This document shows positions 61,601 to 64,000 of a stretch of DNA of 64,000 nucleotides, piece by piece. Made by a program: the position numbers and the translations under genes. The notes under the pieces are model-generated. The model was not told the origin of the DNA. It was given only the letters and a program-made list of their open reading frames with translations, and ran no database searches. The stretch comes from Dyadobacter sp. CY356. Its GTDB lineage: Bacteria > Bacteroidota > Bacteroidia > Cytophagales > Spirosomataceae. The number at the start of each line of letters is the position of its first letter. The stretch's first letter is position 1. The stretch is taken from NCBI RefSeq assembly GCF_021440195.1, contig NZ_JAJTSZ010000009.1, positions 226,429 through 290,428 of the forward strand, read 5' to 3'.

Positions 61601-63207
61601 ATGCGATTTATGAGCGTTGCAAAGCAGCAAATATCGAAGTACTGGCTTGTTTGAAAACCGTTCCGGGGTGGATGCTTGCTACTTATCCAGAAACGGAACG
61701 TGATGCTGAAAATGTTCCGGTTCGTTATGGAAAAGATTTTGCTGATCCTTTATCTTATAAAGATCAGGCAAGAGTTGCTTTTCAATACATTGCACGTTAT
61801 GGCAGTAATACCAATGTAGATCCTTCTCTACTGAGTGTTTACAGCGTGCCAAGATGGAATGGTGATAATCCCAACACTATAAAGATCGGACTTAATCTGA
61901 TCAAATATATTGAGTGCGACAATGAACGTGACAAATGGTGGAAGGGAAGAAAGGGCTATCAAACTGCCAGGGAATATGCAGCCAATTTATCTGCCTTTTA
62001 TGACGGACATAAAAATACAATGGGTCCGGGAATTGGTGTAAAAAATGCTGATCCAAATATTAAGGTTGTAAATGCAGGCTTAGTAACCGGTCCGGATTAT
62101 ATAAAAGGTATGGTGGACTGGTGCAGGGAATTCCGCGGCTATAATGCTGATGGCACTGTAAATCTTTGTTGGGATGTAATTAATTTCCATTTGTACACTG
62201 ATGATGCGTCGTCATCTCAAAGTGGAACGTCAAGCCGCGGAGTAGCGCCGGAAGTTGGTAATGCCAATCAGATCCTAGAAAATTTCGTTCAGGTTTCTCA
62301 TGATATTTCCCGTGATATGCCGGTTTGGATTACCGAAGCAGGATATGATATAGCTCAAACCAGCCCATTAAAAGCAATTCCGGTAGGGAATAAGTCTGCT
62401 CTTGAAACACAAGGCGACTGGATATTGAGAACTTCTTTATTTTCTGCCCGTCATGGTGTATCAAAAATGTTTTTTTATCAAATGTATGATGATAACGCAG
62501 GAGGTGGAATATTTGGCAGTTCAGGTTTAATCAACGAGGATCAGTCGCGCAGACCATCTGCCGATTATCTTTATCAGGTAAACAAGGTCTTTGGAGATTA
62601 TAGTTATAAAGAAACTACCTACCAGGATCCAATTGTCGATCGCTATGAACGTGATGGAAAATCTTTATTTATTCTGACGGTTCCTGACGAAAAAGGAAGA
62701 ACTGCGAATTATACCTTACATGTAGGCGACTTCTCTCATGCCAAAATATATCGTCCCAAAGCAGGAAGTGATAATATGGATATGCAAGAAGTGGAAGTTG
62801 TAGCTGGAAATATAACAGTAACCGCTACTGAAACTCCAATGTTCGTTGTAGGTTCCGCATCTAACGCAAGGGTAGCAGCAATAGATTCTGTTACGGCGTT
62901 GGCTTCGCTTACCACAACTCTGCCAATCACCGAAACTAAGTTGACATTACATCAGTCTGTTCGGGTTTATCCTAATCCTACGGCACGTTATATTTCTATT
63001 GATGTATTGAATAAAAATGATTCGCCGGTAGAAATAAATGTGTTCGATGCAGGTGTTGGACGACTTCACAAACAAATACGTATCAATAAAGAAAATCAGT
63101 CTGAGTTAAAAGAAATCGATATTTCGACCTTACCGGTTGGCATTTACATTATTGAAATTAAACAAGGCAACGACCGGGCTTTCAGAAAAGTGATTAAGGG
63201 TTTGTAG
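58624..63207 (+). CDS. Giant secreted multi-CBM glycosidase with T9SS sorting domain
   Basis: About 1527 residues from the ATG at 58624 (signal peptide MKKLFLSLIFFCSLFEVNAQ). Five CBM6-like modules of about 130 residues follow (each with an IEAENF/IEAEDY start, a WMDYNV segment and an NWFE end) in an A-B-A-B-A order. Next come an Ig/BIG2-like region (about 685-760), a discoidin-like region (about 785-905) and a clan-A type catalytic barrel. The probable acid/base Glu is in CDNERDKWW (about 1101), the nucleophile Glu in VWITEAGYD (about 1238). The C-terminus is a type IX sorting domain (VYPNPTARYISIDVL). It is a cell-surface or secreted enzyme; GH39/GH5-like substrate is unclear. Confidence 0.88.
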   Translation: MKKLFLSLIFFCSLFEVNAQNNQPSPGRTEAENYSQMSGVSTENTSDAGGGLNVGYIDANDWMDYQIQPSVAGTYTFNFRVANSYGNGIIEIQNANGVILGQINVPKTGGWQSWTTISTQATLPAGSQKIRIFARGGEFNFNWFETYQENFIPGKIEAENFSAISGSGTDTAEDIGGGLDVSWIGDNSWMDYNVNVASSGFYTFKFRIANGFSDDASLSLKSSDGTVLGEINNLPRTGGMQGWATTSMLVNLPAGKQTLRVFAKKGIFSLNWFEVSGSKALPGRIEAEDYDVASDVRPENTADSDGVKNLGYIDDGDFMDYNVNVATAGTYNFNFRIANQYGNGNIQVKNAGGNVLGEVDVPLTGGWQVWKTINTTATLPAGNQVIRIYANRGTFNFNWFELTKSNLIPGKVQAENFSVVNGVAPENTEDVDGGQDIGWIGDNNWMDYNVKVVSAGFYTFKFRIANGFSDDASLELRSANGTVLGQINNLPRTGGMQGWGSANLVAQLPAGDQVLRVYSKKGVWSLNWFEGTASRSLPAKIEAESFDVASDVRTEDTQDVDGVKNVNNIDAGDYLDYNVAVTSAGTYTFKFRVFKSYGDGLIQIKNTAGAILGHVEVPISGWQNYVTISTIATLPAGSQVIRLYAEKGDFYFNWFEVTSGGTAPVKSPSVITFGELPIKLTGAAPFDLTASSTNTESPITFASSNPSVVSVSNQTGSWKATILTAGSATITASQTESAGFSAAENVARTQVIQSVSTPIDPQNPSTAVKIPLDPKRWYQLNNTSNGLDALFDGDTQTEVNTGYGLALDRYDAYYPLLEGEEISLESVKFFDFTGTFKDNPMILSVITDQWERIPVATFTGEVYNGWVGPYPGRQTAGDGLFKLDNKVTNIRYLVLSIKHGFPTEMELYGTYKPTTKAVTPIPKKDIKLRDLFGVNAYEWNFEDGQSPWQISETKMNAAKSFTGIRHYMDWEKLEANEGQFSYNPTLSGGWNYDAIYERCKAANIEVLACLKTVPGWMLATYPETERDAENVPVRYGKDFADPLSYKDQARVAFQYIARYGSNTNVDPSLLSVYSVPRWNGDNPNTIKIGLNLIKYIECDNERDKWWKGRKGYQTAREYAANLSAFYDGHKNTMGPGIGVKNADPNIKVVNAGLVTGPDYIKGMVDWCREFRGYNADGTVNLCWDVINFHLYTDDASSSQSGTSSRGVAPEVGNANQILENFVQVSHDISRDMPVWITEAGYDIAQTSPLKAIPVGNKSALETQGDWILRTSLFSARHGVSKMFFYQMYDDNAGGGIFGSSGLINEDQSRRPSADYLYQVNKVFGDYSYKETTYQDPIVDRYERDGKSLFILTVPDEKGRTANYTLHVGDFSHAKIYRPKAGSDNMDMQEVEVVAGNITVTATETPMFVVGSASNARVAAIDSVTALASLTTTLPITETKLTLHQSVRVYPNPTARYISIDVLNKNDSPVEINVFDAGVGRLHKQIRINKENQSELKEIDISTLPVGIYIIEIKQGNDRAFRKVIKGL

Positions 63208-63233
63208 CCAGAGATATTTATTTGTTATACATT

Positions 63234-63266
63234 GTAAAGGTTGGTCGGAATCCGGTCAACCTTTAC
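63234..63266 (+). terminator. Terminator of the giant glycosidase gene
   Basis: GTAAAGGTTG and CAACCTTTAC form a 10-bp perfect stem, with T residues after it. Confidence 0.75.
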
Positions 63267-63341
63267 TTTTCGTCAGAACAGATATTTACAGGATCACTTT
63301 TAGTATTAATAATGCCAAAAGACTTTCGAAAAGAATAAACC

Positions 63342-63764
63342 ATGAAAATGTTTCAGCAGGGATTCCAGCTTAAAGAAAAAAGAAGAGGATTTCATTTGAT
63401 TACTTCTGAGGTGCTCTACGCAATGCCACAGATTGCTGAGTTAAAAACCGGAATGTGCCAGGTTTTCATCCAGCATACTTCTGCCTCTTTGACTATTAAC
63501 GAAAATGCAGATCCTACGGTTAGGAAAGACTTTGAAATGTTCTTCAATAAAACCGTTAAGGAAAATGATCCGGATTACCAGCACGATTATGAAGGTTCTG
63601 ACGATATGCCGGCTCATTTAAAAGCTTCTCTTCTGGGTAGCTCAGTTACAATTCCTATTCGAAATGGAAGATTAGCACTGGGAACCTGGCAGGGGATATA
63701 TCTGTGCGAGCATCGGGATTTTGGTGGCTCACGAAGTCTAATTGTTTCGGCTTGGGGTATTTAG
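63342..63764 (+). CDS. yjbQ: YjbQ-family protein (UPF0047)
   Basis: A 140-residue YjbQ protein. Typical motifs are GFHLITSEV, CQVFIQHTSASLTINENADP, DYQHDYEGSDDMPAHLKASL and GTWQGIYLCEHRDFGG. YjbQ (YugU) has been reported to have weak thiamine phosphate synthase activity, so its normal role is uncertain. It lies between the glycosidase and the converging 5S rRNA gene. Confidence 0.95.
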   Translation: MKMFQQGFQLKEKRRGFHLITSEVLYAMPQIAELKTGMCQVFIQHTSASLTINENADPTVRKDFEMFFNKTVKENDPDYQHDYEGSDDMPAHLKASLLGSSVTIPIRNGRLALGTWQGIYLCEHRDFGGSRSLIVSAWGI

Positions 63765-63840
63765 ATGAATATGTAATAACAGGTATGATTTAAACATAAC
63801 TGCTCTGATATTGTTACGCCAGACTAGGAAACATAAACAA

Positions 63841-63873
63841 AAAAATCCCATCTCTTATGAAGATGGGATTTTT
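63841..63873. terminator. Terminator of the rRNA operon / yjbQ
   Basis: AAAAATCCCATCT and AGATGGGATTTTT form a 13-bp stem with a 7-nt loop, and A/T runs on both sides. It lies directly downstream of the minus-strand 5S gene and can also stop yjbQ transcription. Confidence 0.9.
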
Positions 63874-63885
63874 TTGTAATGGTAT

Positions 63886-63994
63886 TGTGGCGACTACCTA
63901 CTTTACCAGGTTTGACCCAAGTATCATCGGCGGTTCTGGGCTTAACTTCTCTGTTCGGGATGGGAAGAGGTGAACACCAGGCCAATAGTCACCA
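63886..63994 (-). rRNA. rrf: 5S ribosomal RNA
   Basis: On the minus strand the conserved core CCATCCCGAACAGAGAAGTT and AAGCCCAGAACCGCC is present, and the ends pair as helix I (GGTGACTA with TAGTCGCC). Length is about 109 nt. The rest of the rRNA operon (23S, 16S) would lie beyond the window's right edge. End positions are approximate. Confidence 0.95.
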
Positions 63995-64000
63995 ACAAGA

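Overview
The window looks like chromosomal DNA of a Bacteroidota member, most likely of the order Cytophagales (a Dyadobacter/Spirosoma-like organism; this placement is inference from gene content). Supporting signs are a SusC/SusD pair, a type IX secretion sorting domain on a large secreted glycosidase, many DUF families typical of this phylum (DUF4369, DUF4136, DUF4142, HYC_CC_PP), TAnnTTTG-type promoter boxes, few Shine-Dalgarno sequences and moderate-to-low G+C. No phage, insertion sequence with transposase, tRNA or CRISPR array was seen.

Region by region: 1-7489 (all minus) is a copper/heavy-metal island: CopA-type ATPase, two HMA metallochaperone-like proteins, a HYC_CC_PP small protein, a TonB-dependent receptor, an AraC regulator with an N-terminal CxxC/HMA-like segment, a heavy-metal-binding lipoprotein, and the first codons of a further exported protein at the window edge. 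A Uma2-type nuclease gene is wedged in. 7571-17520 is mostly housekeeping: CsaA, a lactonase-fold protein, a TlpA-like thiol oxidoreductase, YdcF, PfkA (with Asn at position 103), a YfhO membrane protein, prephenate dehydrogenase and an aminotransferase. 17629-17931 is a small mobile-element-like repeat with perfect 16-bp inverted ends and an amplified 20-bp internal unit. 17988-20350 is modABC for molybdate uptake, followed by an SGNH hydrolase.

21177-26983 holds a sugar-nucleotidyltransferase-like gene, an IscA/ErpA protein and a threonine operon (thrA, MNT, HEPN, thrB) in which a nucleotidyltransferase/HEPN toxin-antitoxin-like pair sits seamlessly between thrA and thrB. 27623-32251 is a SusC/SusD nutrient uptake pair with no enzyme next to it. 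32366-46923 carries a beta-barrel protein, a large FAD/Fe-S oxidoreductase, a thioredoxin-fold protein without its active-site cysteines, a broken HigA-like antitoxin remnant, and a run of exported proteins (DUF4136, fasciclin, GH130, YceI, formylglycine-generating enzyme, DUF4142).

47253-58429 contains two stand-alone receiver proteins, topoisomerase IB, an LpxR-like deacylase, stress-type small proteins, a SHOCT/M48/YjgN cluster, an esterase, an MFS exporter, a macrodomain protein and a Cys-rich copper-storage protein (Csp). 58624-63207 encodes a giant secreted glycosidase with five carbohydrate-binding modules in an A-B-A-B-A order. The window ends with YjbQ and a 5S rRNA gene on the minus strand, the distal end of an rRNA operon that continues beyond the window.
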